Shown: piece by piece, positions 41,962-51,186 of the stretch
Layout: each line of letters opens with the position of its first letter
How positions within the stretch are numbered: position 1 is the stretch's first letter
Origin: Pseudomonadota bacterium
GTDB taxonomy: Bacteria; Pseudomonadota; Alphaproteobacteria; Acetobacterales; Acetobacteraceae
Direction: 5' to 3'
Assembly (NCBI GenBank): GCA_021851785.1
Contig: JAJZBV010000013.1
Span: 1-64,000, forward strand
Length of the DNA: 64,000 nt
The notes under the pieces: generated by a model
Told to the model about the DNA's origin: nothing
Databases searched by the model: none
Seen by the model: only the letters and a program-made list of their open reading frames with translations
Made by a program: the position numbers and the translations under genes

Positions 41962-43695
41962 TCAGTCGAGTGTGAACGCGATGATGTTGTTGCCGCGCTT
42001 GGCATCCACCTGCGCGTTGCCGCCGGCACCGACGACGATGTATTCCCGACCCTCGACGCTGTAGCCGCTCGGCGGGGCGTTCACCCCGGCGCCGGCCTGG
42101 AAGCGCCACAGCTCGGCCCCGGTTTGCGAATCATAGGCCTTGAAGAAGCCGTTGCTCTCGCCGGTGAAGACGAGGCCGCCGGCGGTCGCCAGAATGCCGC
42201 CGATCATCGGCTGCGGGGTCTTCACCTGCCAGCGGATTTTGCCGCTGTTGTAGTCGACGGCGGTGACGTTGCCCCATTGCTCTTCCTCGGCAATGACGGT
42301 GAAGGCGCCGCCGAGCCAGAGCTTGTCGCCGCCGGGATAGGCGGCCGACTTGACCGAATAATGCATCGGCTGGTGGAGATTGATCGCGTAGGCGAGGTTG
42401 AGCGTGGGGTCGACCGCCATCGGCGACCATTCGACGCCGCCATTGGCGCCGGGCAGCATGCGCGTGCCGGGCGAGGCGGTGGGCAGGGCATACATGTGAT
42501 CCTGCGGCACCATCGCCTCGGAGAAACGGATCAGATGGCAGTCCTTGCGGTCATTGACATAGACGAAGCCGGTCTTGCCGGCATGGAGCACGGCCGGAAC
42601 GCTTGCCCCGTTCTCGCCCTTGGCATCGACCAGCACCGTCGCGCTGACCGAATCGAGATCCCACACGTCATGCGGGACATACTGGAAATGGCAGACATAT
42701 TTGCCGGTATCGAGATCGACCGAAACCAGGCTGTCGGTATAGAGGTTATCGCCCGGGCGCGGCGCGCCATCGAGATCGGGCGAGGGATTGCCGACCACGA
42801 AATAGATCCGCCGGTTGGCGAGATCGACGGAGGGATTCTGCCACACGCCGCCGCCGAGTTTCTTCGCCGGGTCGCCGAGTTTGGCGAGCGCCGCTTTTTC
42901 GGCGGCGATGTCGCGGTGCAGATCCTGCCCGGTCGCGTCCTTGGTCGCCCACACGCCGGTTGAATTATCGGCGATGGTGCTGAAGGTCCAGATCAGCTTG
43001 CCGGTCTTGGCGTCGAACGCCTTGACGAAGCCGCGGATGCCGTACTCGCCGCCATTGGTGCCGATGAGGATTTTGCCGTCCACGGCGGTCGGCGCCATGG
43101 TTTCGCTGTAGCCGAGTTCGGGGTCGGCGATGTCGCTCTGCCAGGCGACCTTGCCGGTCTTGGCGTCGAGCGCGACGAGCTTGGAATCGAGGGTCGCGAG
43201 ATAGACCATGTTGTCATAGACGGCGACACCACGGTTGTTCGGCCCGCAGCAATAGACGGTGATCGCGCCGAGCGGCTGCTTGTAGTGCCAAAGCTCGGCG
43301 CCGGTGCGGGCATCGAGCGCATAGACGTGATCGAAGGCGGTGGTGACGTACATCACGCCATCGACGACAATCGGCGCGGTTTCCTGGGTCTCCTTGACCT
43401 CGGTCTGGAAAATCCACGCCGGGTGCAGATGGCGCACGTTCATGGTGTTGATCTGGCGGTTGGGGAAATAGCGCTTCTGCGTGTAATCCCCATGCGTCAT
43501 CAGGAAATTATTGGCGTCCTGGCCGGCGTGGTTGAGCATGTCCTGGGACACCGAAGTCATATCGCCATAAAGCGTCGCGCGGTTGACTTCATCGGCGCGG
43601 GCGCTCACGCCCAGTGTGGTCACGAATGTGGTGCCGAGTGCGAGCAGGGCGGACAGCGCCACCCCCCCGGAAATGCGCGGGTTTCCGATCGACAT
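41962..43695 (-). CDS. PQQ-dependent alcohol dehydrogenase, methanol/ethanol family
   Basis: A 577-residue periplasmic quinoprotein with a signal peptide and the eight-bladed propeller W-motifs. The vicinal cysteines that sit over PQQ are in YCCGPNNRG near residue 149. The catalytic region reads PHDVWDLD: Asp346 is followed two residues on by Asp348, the D-x-D pattern established as the mark of lanthanide-using XoxF/PedH-type enzymes rather than calcium MxaF. There is no C-terminal cytochrome domain. GGAGGAGG stands just before the ATG. The diheme cytochrome c gene follows. The alcohol oxidised cannot be named. Confidence 0.93.
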   Translation of the reverse strand: MSIGNPRISGGVALSALLALGTTFVTTLGVSARADEVNRATLYGDMTSVSQDMLNHAGQDANNFLMTHGDYTQKRYFPNRQINTMNVRHLHPAWIFQTEVKETQETAPIVVDGVMYVTTAFDHVYALDARTGAELWHYKQPLGAITVYCCGPNNRGVAVYDNMVYLATLDSKLVALDAKTGKVAWQSDIADPELGYSETMAPTAVDGKILIGTNGGEYGIRGFVKAFDAKTGKLIWTFSTIADNSTGVWATKDATGQDLHRDIAAEKAALAKLGDPAKKLGGGVWQNPSVDLANRRIYFVVGNPSPDLDGAPRPGDNLYTDSLVSVDLDTGKYVCHFQYVPHDVWDLDSVSATVLVDAKGENGASVPAVLHAGKTGFVYVNDRKDCHLIRFSEAMVPQDHMYALPTASPGTRMLPGANGGVEWSPMAVDPTLNLAYAINLHQPMHYSVKSAAYPGGDKLWLGGAFTVIAEEEQWGNVTAVDYNSGKIRWQVKTPQPMIGGILATAGGLVFTGESNGFFKAYDSQTGAELWRFQAGAGVNAPPSGYSVEGREYIVVGAGGNAQVDAKRGNNIIAFTLD

Positions 43696-43788
43696 GCTTC
43701 CTCCTCCGTTTCTGGCCGTTGATTATGCGGCGATAGAAGCACAACGCCGGAGCCAGAGGAACCTATACTTTTCGATCGAGTAATAGTT

Positions 43789-44910
43789 TTAGTCGATCGC
43801 CGCGTGGACGAGATTGCTGATCCGGTCGAGCCGCGCCGAGTGCCAGGGGTCGGGGGCGACGAAATTGGTGACATAGGCGAAGGAAACGCCGCTCGCCGGG
43901 TCGCCCCAGCAATAGGAACTGCCCACCCCGCCATGGCCGAAGCAGGCGGGATGGGCGAGGCTGCCGAGCCCCCGGATCCGCGGGCCGAGCCCCCGCCCAT
44001 GCGGCCCGAGGCCGCGATGCATACTGATCCCGCTCATGCCGTCATCGCCGCGCTCGCCGGTGAAGTCGCGGGTGACGAAGTCGATCAGCCGGGGCGAGAA
44101 CAGGCGCGCATCATGGAGCCGCCCGCCGCCCAGCATCATCTGATAAAACGCCGCCATGGCGCGGGCGGAGCCGTAACCGCCGCTCCCCGGAAGGCCGGCG
44201 GCGCGGAAGGCGGCGGTGTTTTCGCCCGGAACCTCCGCCCCCTCCGGGCCATGGATATCGGCGCAGCGCCCGAGCATCGCCTCCGGCACGCCGACCCGGA
44301 GTTCATCGCCAAGACCGAGCGGCGCGATCACCCGGTCATGGATTTCGGCGCGGTAGTCCCGGCCGGTGGCCGCCTCGATCACCATGGCGAGGGTGAAATG
44401 GGCGCTCCGGCCATGGTAATGCACGCGCGAGCCTGGCGTCCATTCGAGCGAAAAATCACATACCTCGGCGCGCATTCTGGCGTGATCCGCCCAGGCCTCG
44501 CGCGAGACATTGGCCGAGGGAAAGCCGCCCTGATGGGTCGCGACCTGAAACAGCGTGATCTCGCCTTTGCCGCGCGCGGCGAATTCGGGGAGATGATCGG
44601 CGACGGGATCATTGATCGAGAGCACGCCTTCCTCGATCAGGCTCCAGATCGCCGCCATGGTCAGGATTTTGGTGTTGGAAAAAAGCAGCCAGAGCGTGTC
44701 GTCATCCGCCGCTTGCCGCGCCGGCGCGAGGCGGGCATCGCCGAAGGTTTTCGAGAGCGCGAGGCGGCCATGGCGGGCAAGTGCGATCTGTGCGCCGGGA
44801 TAGCGGCCTTCGGCGATATGGCGGGTGATCAGCGCGTCGAGGTGTTCGAGGGGGCGGGCGGCGAAACCAAGCTCCGTCGGGGTCGCGGACGGCAGCGGAA
44901 AATTTTTCAT
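43789..44910 (-). CDS. serine hydrolase, beta-lactamase fold (class C-like)
   Basis: A 373-residue member of the beta-lactamase/transpeptidase-like family, nearest to EstB-like esterases. The SxxK nucleophile motif is SNTK at 78-81, and Tyr165 in VHYHGRS is the probable partner of the YxN box. No signal peptide is visible, so it is likely cytoplasmic. Members act as esterases or peptidases rather than true beta-lactamases. It lies between the MFS pump and the alcohol dehydrogenase on the same strand, separated from the pump by a strong hairpin. Confidence 0.87.
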   Translation of the reverse strand: MKNFPLPSATPTELGFAARPLEHLDALITRHIAEGRYPGAQIALARHGRLALSKTFGDARLAPARQAADDDTLWLLFSNTKILTMAAIWSLIEEGVLSINDPVADHLPEFAARGKGEITLFQVATHQGGFPSANVSREAWADHARMRAEVCDFSLEWTPGSRVHYHGRSAHFTLAMVIEAATGRDYRAEIHDRVIAPLGLGDELRVGVPEAMLGRCADIHGPEGAEVPGENTAAFRAAGLPGSGGYGSARAMAAFYQMMLGGGRLHDARLFSPRLIDFVTRDFTGERGDDGMSGISMHRGLGPHGRGLGPRIRGLGSLAHPACFGHGGVGSSYCWGDPASGVSFAYVTNFVAPDPWHSARLDRISNLVHAAID

Positions 44911-44947
44911 CTCGTTTCTCCCTCGGGGCTAAAACCCTAGCCGGGCG

Positions 44948-44974
44948 CGGCCATGGCGGCAACCGCCATGGCCG
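44948..44974 (-). terminator. strong hairpin after the MFS gene
   Basis: CGGCCATGGCGG/CCGCCATGGCCG is a perfect 12-base stem with a 3-base loop, placed 7 bases after the MFS stop and about 40 bases before the serine hydrolase start. No T-run directly follows; a TTTT lies further on. Transcript-end hairpin is the simplest reading. Confidence 0.55.
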
Positions 44975-44980
44975 GCGGGA

Positions 44981-46411
44981 TCAGCCCGAATGCCCGCTCA
45001 TCTCCGCCCCGGCATCGGCGGCCAAGCGGGCGGCGAAGATCAGCCCGAGGCCGGAGGCGGCGGCGACGGCGAGGAAGGCCCAGGAAAAATCCCCGAGCGT
45101 CGGCATCGCATGGCCGCCGATGGCCTGGCCGATCTCCAGCATCGCCGCCCCGACCGCGACGCCAAAGGTCAGCGAGATCTGCTGGATGGTGGCATAGAGA
45201 CTGGTCGCGGCGCTCATCCGCGGGCGCGGAATATCGGCATAGGCGAGGGTGTTATAGGCGGTGAATTGCAGCGAGCGGAACAGCCCGCCGAGGAGGAGCA
45301 GCGCGTAGATCGTGGCGAGCGGCCAGGAGGGGCGGAGCGCCGCGGTGGCGGCGAGAAAAACGACGGCGAGCGCGCCATTCCAGATCAGGGTCGCGCGAAA
45401 GCCGAAGCGCCGCAGCGCGCCTTGTGTCGCCGGCTTCATCACCAGCGCGCCGGCGGCGGCGGCGAAGGTGATCGCGCCGCTGGCCGCCGCCGAGCGGCCG
45501 AAGCCGATCTGGATCATCAGCGGCAAAAGAAACGGCACCGCGCCGACACCGATCCGAAACAGCGTGCCGCTGGCGACCGATAATCCGAAACTCGGGATGG
45601 CGAACAGCGAGAGATCGAGCACCGGGCGCGGGCAGCGCCGGGCGTGACGGAGATAGAGGAGGCCGGCACCAAAGCCGACGGCAACCAGAGCCAGCGAGGC
45701 CTCACCCGAAATCAGACCGCGCCCCAGGCTCTCGAGGCCAGCCATGATGGCGGCGAGGCAAACCCCGCTCAGGAGCAGGCCGACGCCGTCGAATGTCTCC
45801 GGCGTCTCTTCCCGGACATCGGCGATGTAGAGGCTCGCCAGGATCATGCCGAAGACGCCGATCGGCACGTTGATATAGAAAATCCAGCGCCAGGAGGCGT
45901 AGCTCACCATCAATCCGCCGAGCGGCGGGCCGATCACCGGGCCGATCATCGCCGGCACGGTGAGCCAGGCCATCGCCGCCACCAGTTCCGATTTGGCGAC
46001 CGTCCGCAACAGCAAGAGCCGCCCGACCGGCACCATCATCGCCCCACCCGCGCCTTGCAGGATGCGGGCGGCGATCAGGAAGCCGAGCCCGTTCGCCTGG
46101 CCGCAGAGAACCGAGCCGAGGGTGAAGACGGCGATCGCGGCGCGGAACACCGGGCGGGCGCCGAAGCGGTCGGCCATCCAGCCGCTGGCCGGGATGAACA
46201 CCGCGAGGCTGAGGAGATAGGAGGTCAGCGCCGCGCTCATGGGCACGGGATCGGCGCCGAACGCGCGCGCCATCGCCGGCAGCGCGGTCGCGATCACCGT
46301 CGAATCGAGGTTCTGCATGAATAGCGCCGAGGCGACGATCACCGCCGTCAGGCGGACGCGCGCCGCCCCGGCCTGCGGTATTTCTTCGGCGAGCACGCTC
46401 TGGTCGGACAT
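44981..46411 (-). CDS. DHA2-family MFS multidrug efflux transporter
   Basis: A 476-residue 14-helix major facilitator of the DHA2 (EmrB/QacA) type. Motifs include LDSTVIATALPAMA in the first helix region, GWMADRFGARPVFR between helices 2 and 3 and PVIGPPLGG in helix 5. These proton antiporters export drugs or fatty acid-like toxins. It has no linked EmrA adaptor. An XRE-type regulator gene sits 58 bases upstream on the same strand and may control it. Confidence 0.92.
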   Translation of the reverse strand: MSDQSVLAEEIPQAGAARVRLTAVIVASALFMQNLDSTVIATALPAMARAFGADPVPMSAALTSYLLSLAVFIPASGWMADRFGARPVFRAAIAVFTLGSVLCGQANGLGFLIAARILQGAGGAMMVPVGRLLLLRTVAKSELVAAMAWLTVPAMIGPVIGPPLGGLMVSYASWRWIFYINVPIGVFGMILASLYIADVREETPETFDGVGLLLSGVCLAAIMAGLESLGRGLISGEASLALVAVGFGAGLLYLRHARRCPRPVLDLSLFAIPSFGLSVASGTLFRIGVGAVPFLLPLMIQIGFGRSAAASGAITFAAAAGALVMKPATQGALRRFGFRATLIWNGALAVVFLAATAALRPSWPLATIYALLLLGGLFRSLQFTAYNTLAYADIPRPRMSAATSLYATIQQISLTFGVAVGAAMLEIGQAIGGHAMPTLGDFSWAFLAVAAASGLGLIFAARLAADAGAEMSGHSG

Positions 46412-46469
46412 CGGTCCAGCATGCCTGCCATTTTTTCGCGCGCAAAGTGCGCTCGGCGCAACCGAGCCA

Positions 46470-46853
46470 TCACCCCCGCCGGCGCCGGGGTCTGGCCGGA
46501 TGTGCCGTCGCGATCAGGGTCTCGATGGCGGCGACGGTCGCCGGCGGCAGATGGGGGAGGGTGTCGGCGAAGCGGTTGGCGAGCGCCGTCTGTTCGGGGC
46601 TCAGGCCGGCGGTGTCGAGGCGCGGGCGCGGCCGCGACAGGCGCGCGAGACGGGCCAGCGCCTCGGCATCGTCCCAGATCAGGTCGAAGGCCTCGCAGAT
46701 TTGATGGACGAGGCCGCGGCTCGGCGTGCCGCGCTTGCCGTGTTCGAGCGCCGAGAGATAGGCGGGCGAGACCGCGAGGCGGGCGGCGAGCGCGGAGAGC
46801 GTCATGCCGCGCGCGGCGCGCAACTCGCGGAGCCGCGCCCCGAACGGGGTCAT
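46470..46853 (-). CDS. XRE-family helix-turn-helix transcriptional regulator
   Basis: A 127-residue protein with an N-terminal HTH of the XRE/Cro-CI type (about 4-60): LRELRAARGMTLSALAARLA, then SPAYLSALEHGKRGTPS. The C-terminal half is helical and probably dimerises or binds a ligand. ATG 46853 overlaps the LOG-family stop by 4 bases (46850-46853). Its likely targets are itself, the LOG gene or the neighbouring MFS pump (inference). Confidence 0.88.
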   Translation of the reverse strand: MTPFGARLRELRAARGMTLSALAARLAVSPAYLSALEHGKRGTPSRGLVHQICEAFDLIWDDAEALARLARLSRPRPRLDTAGLSPEQTALANRFADTLPHLPPATVAAIETLIATAHPARPRRRRG

Positions 46854-47425
46854 CCGATGGCGTGATCCCGACGCGCGGCGAGTTCGCGGAGCCGCGCCAG
46901 CGTCGCCGCGACCCCGGCGAGCGGCTCGCAAAACTCCCGTGTCTGCATGGGAGCGAAACCGGCACCGATCGCGGCTTCGATGAGGGCCTGCAATGGACCT
47001 GCCGAGTTCTCGATATCGCAGAGCAGGACCGGTTTCGCGTGGAGGCCGAGCTGGCGCCAGGTGAGGATCTCCACCGTCTCGTCAAGGGTTCCGAGCCCGC
47101 CCGGGAGCACCACGAAAGCGTCGGCGAGGTCGAACATCAACTGCTTTCGCGCGTGCATGCTGGTGGTGATCACCAATTCGTCAACCCCGCGATGGGCGAC
47201 TTCCAGCCGGGTCAGGAAATCGGGGATCACGCCGATCACCGCGCCGCCTTCGGCCAGGGCGGCATCGGCGAGGGCGCCCATCAGCCCGATTTTCCCGCCG
47301 CCGAACACCAGCCGCATGCCGGCTTGGGCGAGGCCGCGCCCGAGCGCCGCCGCGCCGGCGGCATAATCGGGGTGATGGCCGGGGCGGGAGCCGCAGAACA
47401 CGGCCACGGTGAAGGCGAAACCCAT
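46850..47425 (-). CDS. LOG-family protein (possible cytokinin riboside 5'-monophosphate phosphoribohydrolase)
   Basis: A 191-residue Rossmann-like protein of the LOG family, often mislabelled lysine decarboxylase. VAVFCGSRPG opens it, GGGKIGLMGALADA follows, and the phosphoribosyl-binding PGGLGTLDE motif and the MHARKQLM Arg-Lys pair are intact. Family members remove ribose phosphate from AMP or cytokinin nucleotides. ATG 47425 lies 8 bases from the polyprenyl synthase stop. It overlaps the XRE gene by 4 bases, an unusual pairing. Confidence 0.9.
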   Translation of the reverse strand: MGFAFTVAVFCGSRPGHHPDYAAGAAALGRGLAQAGMRLVFGGGKIGLMGALADAALAEGGAVIGVIPDFLTRLEVAHRGVDELVITTSMHARKQLMFDLADAFVVLPGGLGTLDETVEILTWRQLGLHAKPVLLCDIENSAGPLQALIEAAIGAGFAPMQTREFCEPLAGVAATLARLRELAARRDHAIG

Positions 47426-47432
47426 CCCCCGC

Positions 47433-48542
47433 TCACCGGGCGCGATGAAGGGTGTACTCCGCCGCCTCGTGCAGGGCGTCGCGGAGCGGCGAGGGAGGAA
47501 AGCCGGCCAGCGCGTGCCGGGCCGCCTCAGCGAAACGCCCGGCGCGGGCGAGCGTCGCCTCGATCCCCTGATGGCGCTCGATGAGCGCGATCGCCTGCGG
47601 CAGATCCTCCGGCGTCTGTTCGCTCCGGGCGATGGTGCGCTCCCAGAAGGCGCGCTCCTCGGCGTCGCCGGCGTGATAGGCGAGGAGCACCGGCAGCGTC
47701 GTCTTGCCCTCGCGGAAATCATCGCCGATGGTCTTGCCGAGCTGCGCCTGATCGGCGGCATAATCCAGCGCGTCGTCGACGAGCTGGAAGGCGATGCCGA
47801 GATTGAGGCCGAATTGGGCGAGGGCGGTCTCGAACCGCGTCTCGCGCCCGGCGACCACCGCGCCGACCTGGCAGGCGGCGGCGAACAGGGCGGCGGTCTT
47901 GCCGCGGATGACGTCGAGATAGCGCGCCTCGTCGGTCGCGAGGTCGTTCTGGGTGATGAGCTGGAGCACCTCGCCCTCGGCGATGGTGGCCGCCGCCTGG
48001 GAAAGAATGGCGAGGACGCGGAGCGAGCCGTCCTCGACCATGAGCTGAAAGGCGCGCGCGAACAGGAAATCCCCGACCAGCACCGAAGCCTTGTTGCCGA
48101 ACACCGCGTTGGCGCTGGCGAGCCCGCGGCGGAGCGCGCTTTCATCGACGACGTCGTCATGCAGCAGGGTCGCGGTATGGATGAATTCGACGCAGGCGGC
48201 GAGTTGCACGTGGCGGGTTTCGCCAACCGCCGCGCCATAGCCGCAAAGCCGCGCCGCGGCGAGGGTGAGCAGCGGACGCAGCCGCTTGCCGCCGGCGGCG
48301 ACGATATGCGCGGCCAGCGCCGGGATCAGCGCGACCGGGCTCTCCATGCGCGCGACGATGGTGCGGTTGCAGGCTTCGAGATCGTCTTGCACCAAGGCGG
48401 CGAGCGTGTTCAACGCGGCCTCGCCGGGGCGTAGAGACGTGGTGGCGTTGGGTGAGGAAGGCATCGTGGCCAAAAGCCTCTCCTGGCCAGGGGTTGCGAG
48501 GGGGGAGGGGTCTCCACTCGGTGGCATGGCGCTCTCTCGCAC
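47433..48542 (-). CDS. ispB: polyprenyl diphosphate synthase (octaprenyl/decaprenyl type)
   Basis: A 369-residue trans-prenyltransferase. The first aspartate-rich motif is DDVVD at 129-133 with LLHDDVVDES around it, and the second is DDALD in FQLVDDALDYAAD. Together with GNKASVLVGDFLFARAF this fits the long-chain enzymes that make the ubiquinone tail. The N-terminal 26-30 residues are variable, and an internal ATG at 48464 (MPSSPNATT) may be the real start. The DUF2007 gene diverges 39 bases away. Confidence 0.92.
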   Translation of the reverse strand: MRESAMPPSGDPSPLATPGQERLLATMPSSPNATTSLRPGEAALNTLAALVQDDLEACNRTIVARMESPVALIPALAAHIVAAGGKRLRPLLTLAAARLCGYGAAVGETRHVQLAACVEFIHTATLLHDDVVDESALRRGLASANAVFGNKASVLVGDFLFARAFQLMVEDGSLRVLAILSQAAATIAEGEVLQLITQNDLATDEARYLDVIRGKTAALFAAACQVGAVVAGRETRFETALAQFGLNLGIAFQLVDDALDYAADQAQLGKTIGDDFREGKTTLPVLLAYHAGDAEERAFWERTIARSEQTPEDLPQAIALIERHQGIEATLARAGRFAEAARHALAGFPPSPLRDALHEAAEYTLHRAR

Positions 48543-48581
48543 GATATCGGCGCGCCGGAAAGAGGGTCAAGGAACGCCTGA

Positions 48582-48788
48582 ATGCACATCATCGCCCAGT
48601 CCAACGACGCCGTGCGGTTGAGTTTCCTCCAGGTTCTCCTTGGCGATGCCGGGATCAGGGCGGTGCTCCTCGATGCCCATACCAGCGCGATGGAGGGCAG
48701 CATCGGCGCCATCCCGCGCCGCCTCGCGGTCGCCGACGAGGATGCGGCGCGGGCCCGCCGGGTTCTCGCCGAGGCCGGCGAGGGATGA
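48582..48788 (+). CDS. DUF2007 domain protein
   Basis: A 68-residue protein of the DUF2007 type, a ferredoxin-like fold of possible PII-like signalling ancestry. The pattern AVRLSFLQVLLGDAGIRAVLLD and later RRLAVADEDAARARRVL is typical. Its stop overlaps the following methyltransferase by 4 bases, an arrangement seen in many alphaproteobacteria. Its function is unknown. Confidence 0.87.
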   Translation: MHIIAQSNDAVRLSFLQVLLGDAGIRAVLLDAHTSAMEGSIGAIPRRLAVADEDAARARRVLAEAGEG

Positions 48789-49525
48789 GCGAACCGCCTG
48801 AAACCACGGGGTCTTTGCTGGGCGGGCGGATTGTCTACAGCCAGCCGCGAAGCGGCTTCCGAAGCGGCATCGAGCCGGTTCTGCTCGCCGCCGCGGTCCC
48901 GGCGCGGGCACAAGAACGTGTGATCGAGGCCGGCTGCGGGGCGGGGGCGGGCCTGCTTTGTCTTGCCGCGCGGCTGCCCGGGATCGGCGGGCATGGCGTC
49001 GAGCGCGATCCGGCGCTGGCCGCGCTGGCCGCCCGCAACATCGCCGCCAATGGCTGGGCGGCGCGGCTATCGGTCGCGGCCGGCGATATCACCACCCCGC
49101 CCGCCGAGGGCGAGATCTTCGATCACGTTTGCGCCAACCCGCCCTGGCATGATCGCGCCGCCACCCCCTCGCCGCATCCCGGGCGGCGGGCGGCGAAGAT
49201 CGCGGGCGCGGATCTGCTCGCGCAATGGACGGCGGCGCTGGCGGCCCGGCTTCGCCGCCGCGGCAGCCTCACGCTCATCCTCCCGGCGAGCCAGCTCGCG
49301 CGCGCCCTCGCCGCTTTGCGCGCTGGCGGTTTCGGTGCGGCAACGCTACTGCCGCTCTGGCCGCGCGCCGGGCAGCCGGCACGACTGATCCTTCTCCAGG
49401 CGATCAAGGGCGCCGCCGGCGGCGAGCGGGTTCTCCCCGGTCTCGTGCTGCATGGCGAGGCCGGCGGGTTCACCGAGGCCGCCGAGGCCATTCTCCGTAA
49501 CGGTGCCGGGCTGCCGCTCCGCTGA
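48785..49525 (+). CDS. tRNA1(Val) adenine-N6 methyltransferase-like protein (TrmN6 family)
   Basis: A 246-residue SAM methyltransferase. Motif I reads EAGCGAGAG at 48-56 and the amino-methylating motif IV is NPPW at 118-121, which fits N6-adenine methyltransferases. The YSQPRSGFRSGIEPVLLAA opening is characteristic of TrmN6, which modifies A37 of tRNA1(Val). Start ATG 48785 overlaps the DUF2007 stop. Confidence 0.87.
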   Translation: MSEPPETTGSLLGGRIVYSQPRSGFRSGIEPVLLAAAVPARAQERVIEAGCGAGAGLLCLAARLPGIGGHGVERDPALAALAARNIAANGWAARLSVAAGDITTPPAEGEIFDHVCANPPWHDRAATPSPHPGRRAAKIAGADLLAQWTAALAARLRRRGSLTLILPASQLARALAALRAGGFGAATLLPLWPRAGQPARLILLQAIKGAAGGERVLPGLVLHGEAGGFTEAAEAILRNGAGLPLR

Positions 49526-49638
49526 TCCGGCGCCCGCTTTGCTGCACCGGCGCAGAACCCCGCTTGCGGCGGGTGACGGCAGGCGTCTAAGCTTCGCGCC
49601 AAGCGGGACGGCAAGTCCGGCGCCCACAGGGAGGTTTC

Positions 49639-50475
49639 GTGCGCGGATCTGCGGAGACGGATGCCGTCCTACGCCTGAGGCCTGGCGCTGAAGCGGCGCT
49701 TTTGCTGCGTGTCGCGGGCGTGATGGTTCGCTTCGGCGGCGTCCAGGCGCTGGCGGGCGTGTCGTTCGATGTCGCTCGCGGGCAGATCTGCGGCCTGATC
49801 GGGCCGAACGGGTCCGGGAAAACCACCCTCTTCAACTGCATCAGCGGCATCTACCGCTATGGCGCCGGCAAAATCCTTTTCGCCGACCAGGATCTCGCCG
49901 CCGTTTCGCGCGCCCGCCTCGCCGGGCTTGGCATCGGGCGCACATTCCAGAATGTCGCCCTCTTCCGCAGCATGACGGTGCGCGAGAATATCCTGGTCGG
50001 CGCCCATCATCTCGGCCGCTCCGGGTTTCTCGCCAATGCGCTCGCGCTGCCTTCGGTGGCGCGCGAGGCGCAAGCGGCGGCGGCGCGGCTCGATGACCTC
50101 CTCGACCGGCTCGATCTCGCCGCGGTTGCGGATATCGCGGTGGCCCGCCTGCCGTTTGGAACACAAAAACGTGTGGAACTCGCGCGCGCGCTGATCGGCG
50201 CGCCGAAGCTGCTTTTACTCGATGAGCCGGCCGGCGGCCTGAACCACGACGAGGTCGCGGCGCTCGCCGATCTTCTGCAGGATATTCGCGAACGCTTCGC
50301 GCTCACCATTCTTCTCGTCGAGCACCACATGAATCTGGTGATGCGGGTCTCCGACAAGGTGGTGGCGCTGGAATTCGGCGGCAAGATCGCCGACGGAACG
50401 CCCGACGAGGTGCGCCGCGAGCCGCGGGTGATCCGCGCCTATCTCGGAGACGGCGCCGATGCCAGCGCTGCTTGA
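49639..50475 (+). CDS. livG: branched-chain amino acid-type ABC transporter, ATP-binding protein LivG
   Basis: A 278-residue ABC ATPase of the LivG type. Walker A GPNGSGKTT is near residue 55, and Walker B LLLLDEPAGGL near residue 195; the IGRTFQNVALF Q-loop and the C-terminal DEVRREPRVIRAYLG extension are typical of LivG. The start is GTG with GGGAGG 5 bases upstream. It overlaps livF by 17 bases. ATPase genes precede the permeases here, the reverse of the enteric order. Confidence 0.92.
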   Translation: MRGSAETDAVLRLRPGAEAALLLRVAGVMVRFGGVQALAGVSFDVARGQICGLIGPNGSGKTTLFNCISGIYRYGAGKILFADQDLAAVSRARLAGLGIGRTFQNVALFRSMTVRENILVGAHHLGRSGFLANALALPSVAREAQAAAARLDDLLDRLDLAAVADIAVARLPFGTQKRVELARALIGAPKLLLLDEPAGGLNHDEVAALADLLQDIRERFALTILLVEHHMNLVMRVSDKVVALEFGGKIADGTPDEVRREPRVIRAYLGDGADASAA

Positions 50476-51169
50476 GGTCGCCGCTCTCTGCGCCGGCTAT
50501 GGCGAGACCGAGGTTCTGCACGGCATCGATTTCGCCGTCGCGGCGGGTGGTGTGACGGCGCTGCTCGGGGCCAATGGCGCCGGCAAGACGACGACGCTCC
50601 GCGCCATTTGCGGCATGGTGCGGGCGCGCGGCGACATCGTGTTCGACGGCGAGGCGATCGCCGGCCGCGCGACCGAGGCGGTCGCAAGACGCGGCATCGG
50701 CCATGTCCCTGATGGGCGCGGGACGTTTCTCGAACTCAGCGTCGAGGAGAATCTCCGCCTCGGCGCGATCAGCCGCCGCGATCGCGCGGTCGGCGGCGAT
50801 ATCGAGCGCATGTTCGGCTATTTCCCGAAGCTCCGCGAGCGCACGCGCCAGCAGGCGGGCACGCTTTCGGGTGGCGAGCAGCAGATGCTGGCGATCGCGC
50901 GCGCGCTGCTGTTGCGCCCGAAATTGCTGCTGCTCGATGAGCCCTCGTTCGGGCTCGCGCCGCTGATCGTTGCCGAGATGTTCGCCATTCTGGCACGGAT
51001 CAACAAGGAAGAACGCATGAGCATGCTGATCGTCGAGCAGAACGCCAATCTCGCGCTGGCGCTCGCCGATCATGCCTATCTTCTGGAGACCGGGCGGATC
51101 ATGATGTCGGGAGGGGCTGCGGAAATGCGCGAGAACGCGGCGATCCGCCGCTCCTATCTCGGCTATTAG
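50459..51169 (+). CDS. livF: branched-chain amino acid-type ABC transporter, ATP-binding protein LivF
   Basis: A 236-residue ABC ATPase of the LivF type. Walker A is GANGAGKTT, the signature LSGGEQQMLAIARALL, Walker B LLLLDEPSFGLAP. It pairs with LivG to drive import. It starts within the end of livG. The exact substrate class (branched-chain amino acid, amide or aromatic acid) cannot be told from the ATPase. Confidence 0.92.
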   Translation: MPALLEVAALCAGYGETEVLHGIDFAVAAGGVTALLGANGAGKTTTLRAICGMVRARGDIVFDGEAIAGRATEAVARRGIGHVPDGRGTFLELSVEENLRLGAISRRDRAVGGDIERMFGYFPKLRERTRQQAGTLSGGEQQMLAIARALLLRPKLLLLDEPSFGLAPLIVAEMFAILARINKEERMSMLIVEQNANLALALADHAYLLETGRIMMSGGAAEMRENAAIRRSYLGY

Positions 51170-51186
51170 CAAAAGGGGCGCGCCGG

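Noticed and set aside
43789-44910. Antibiotic-resistance beta-lactamase
   Set aside because: SxxK and Tyr are present, but there is no signal peptide and the context suits the EstB-like esterase branch; resistance cannot be claimed.
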